DNA from: Marinimicrobium alkaliphilum
GTDB lineage: Bacteria > Pseudomonadota > Gammaproteobacteria > Pseudomonadales > Cellvibrionaceae
Direction of reading: 5' to 3'
Assembly (NCBI RefSeq): GCF_003259155.1
Contig: NZ_QGMQ01000003.1
Coordinates: 124,001 to 188,000, forward strand
DNA length: 64,000 nucleotides
The translations under genes and the position numbers were made by a program. Positions within the stretch are counted from its first letter, which is position 1. Each line of letters starts with the position of its first letter. Under the pieces are notes generated by a model. It searched no databases. It saw only the letters and a list, made by a program, of their open reading frames with translations, and was not told where the DNA came from. This document shows positions 62,891-64,000 of the stretch, in pieces.

Positions 62891-64000
62891 TTAAAGCTTG
62901 TCGAAGGCATCGGTGATCAGGCAGTCATAACGGCGGGCATCGTACTCTTTGATCTTGTCGATCTCCTCCGCTTTAATCACCCCTTTCTCAGCCGCATCTT
63001 TCAGCCGCTCTTCCAGGGTATCGCCTTCCAGTTTGCCTTTGTTCTGGGCCTTGAGGAAATCGCCCCAGGCACTGCCCAGCGACAGTAGCAATTGATAAGT
63101 GCTCTCCACCCGCCCCGAAACATCGTCCGGATCGCGGTTGACATACACCAGCGGCGCGAAGGACTGACGGATGGGATTGTCCTCCATGATCAGGTCGCCG
63201 AGCTCCCGGATCAGATTATCGCTGGGTTTGCGGACAATACGACCGTAGGGAAAGGCCGCACACTGAATGGCCCTGGCCAGGAAGCGGGCCGGGAAGTTGG
63301 CGTAAAAGTCGTACAGTGCTTCCTGCGCCTTGTAGATGGCCAGATGCAGCGCGTACTCGGCATGCGCATCTTCCGCCCGGGTATGAGGATGGGCGGAGTG
63401 GTACTTGAGAATCGCCGTGGCGATAAAGAGCTGACTGTGCACATCGCCCAGACGCGCGGACAACAGCTCGCGCCGCTTCAGGTTGCCCCCCAACACACCC
63501 AGCGCCAGATCCGAGGTCACGGCAAAGGCCGCACTCAGCAGGTTGATGCGCTGGTACCAGCGGCGACTGAAGCCGTTGGCATTGACCGGGGTATCACTGA
63601 AGATCGCCCGGGTGAAGCCCAGAAACTTGGTCCGGGTCAGGTTACTGAACACATGCCCCATATGGCGGATGAACAGCCGATCGAACTCTTCCAGCCCGGC
63701 CTCCTGGTCTTCGGCCTGAATCGCCTGCAGCTCGTCAAACAGGTAGGGATGGCAACGCATGGCACCCTGACCAAAGATCATCAGTGAGCGGGTGAGGATG
63801 TTCGCCCCTTCCACGGTAATGGCCACCGGCACGCTGTGGTAGGCATAGATCATAAAGTTGCGCGGGCCCATCTGAATGGCGCGGCCACCGACGATATCCA
63901 TGCTGTGGTTGGTGAGGGTGCGGAACATTTCCGTGGCGTGGTATTTGGCCATGGCGGTCATTACTGAGGGCGCACCATCTTCCAGCCCCTTGGTCACCAG
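62891..64000 (-). CDS. fadE: Acyl-CoA dehydrogenase FadE, C-terminal part (5' end outside window)
   Basis: First step of fatty-acid beta-oxidation in the cytoplasm or at the membrane. The frame enters from beyond the right edge reading LVTKGLEDGAPSVMTAMAKY. FadE features are MDIVGGRAIQMGPRNFMIYA, VPVAITVEGANILTRSLMIF and GQGAMRCHPYLFDELQAIQ. The long C-terminal region characteristic of FadE (over 800 residues total) extends to LKDAAEKGVIKAEEIDKIKE and YDCLITDAFDKL. It is convergent with the cyclase gene. The start is not in the window. Confidence 0.92.
   Translation of the reverse strand: MVTKGLEDGAPSVMTAMAKYHATEMFRTLTNHSMDIVGGRAIQMGPRNFMIYAYHSVPVAITVEGANILTRSLMIFGQGAMRCHPYLFDELQAIQAEDQEAGLEEFDRLFIRHMGHVFSNLTRTKFLGFTRAIFSDTPVNANGFSRRWYQRINLLSAAFAVTSDLALGVLGGNLKRRELLSARLGDVHSQLFIATAILKYHSAHPHTRAEDAHAEYALHLAIYKAQEALYDFYANFPARFLARAIQCAAFPYGRIVRKPSDNLIRELGDLIMEDNPIRQSFAPLVYVNRDPDDVSGRVESTYQLLLSLGSAWGDFLKAQNKGKLEGDTLEERLKDAAEKGVIKAEEIDKIKEYDARRYDCLITDAFDKL

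Overview
The window comes from a GC-rich gammaproteobacterial chromosome. The left flank (dapF, a DUF484 gene, xerC, a sutA-like gene, glnK/amtB, ubiK, comM, rep) has the gene content and rough order of the same neighbourhood in Pseudomonas. Together with the exosortase/PEP-CTERM locus this suggests a marine or soil Pseudomonadales/Cellvibrionales-type bacterium. The genus cannot be fixed from the sequence alone.

Layout. 1-9.1 kb: housekeeping genes (lysine/peptidoglycan precursor synthesis, chromosome dimer resolution, nitrogen sensing and ammonium uptake, ubiquinone accessory factor, natural-transformation helicase, Rep helicase). 9.1-9.9 kb: a cluster of five REP-like palindromes and a cytochrome c5. 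10.1-19.2 kb: the PrsK/PrsR two-component pair that controls exosortase-A systems, a GNAT/FemAB-fold protein, and a leftward four-gene operon (ATP-grasp ligase, two NodB-type deacetylases, FemAB-like transferase). 19.3-42.9 kb: a strain-variable glycan region, mostly AT-richer than its flanks, with about nine glycosyltransferases, an amidotransferase, pyruvyl-transferase-like proteins, an O-antigen ligase/polymerase, a PglK-like ABC flippase, a secreted lyase-like protein, and several decayed genes. 43.0-60.9 kb: the conserved exosortase-A core: GT2, DegT-type aminotransferase, XrtA (with EpsI domain), a PEP-CTERM protein, PrsT, an FnIII lipoprotein, outer-membrane protein, degenerate tyrosine-kinase homologue, chain-length regulator, Wza-type export protein, priming sugar transferase, nucleotide-sugar dehydrogenase, UDP-glucuronate-type epimerase, XrtA deacetylase. 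60.9-64 kb: tRNA-Arg(CCG) with tRNA fragments around it, a diguanylate cyclase, and the 3' part of fadE.

How it works together (inference from families): the priming transferase starts a lipid-linked glycan, the variable-region glycosyltransferases extend it, the ABC protein flips it, the Wzy/ligase-like protein polymerises or transfers it, and the Wzz/Wza-type and outer-membrane proteins export it. XrtA processes PEP-CTERM proteins at the membrane. PrsK/PrsR probably drives a sigma-54 promoter; a near-consensus -24/-12 site lies just upstream of the local PEP-CTERM gene.

The most unusual part is the variable region. A fusion of a GT4 glycosyltransferase with a low-molecular-weight tyrosine phosphatase is present twice. 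The two copies share an almost identical 832-bp direct repeat lying exactly 8,444 bp apart. Decay is complementary: copy 1 has an intact fusion gene but a deleted wzy partner, while copy 2 has an intact wzy but a frameshifted phosphatase domain. Recombination between the repeats would delete 8.4 kb and regenerate a full-length ATP-grasp/GT junction.
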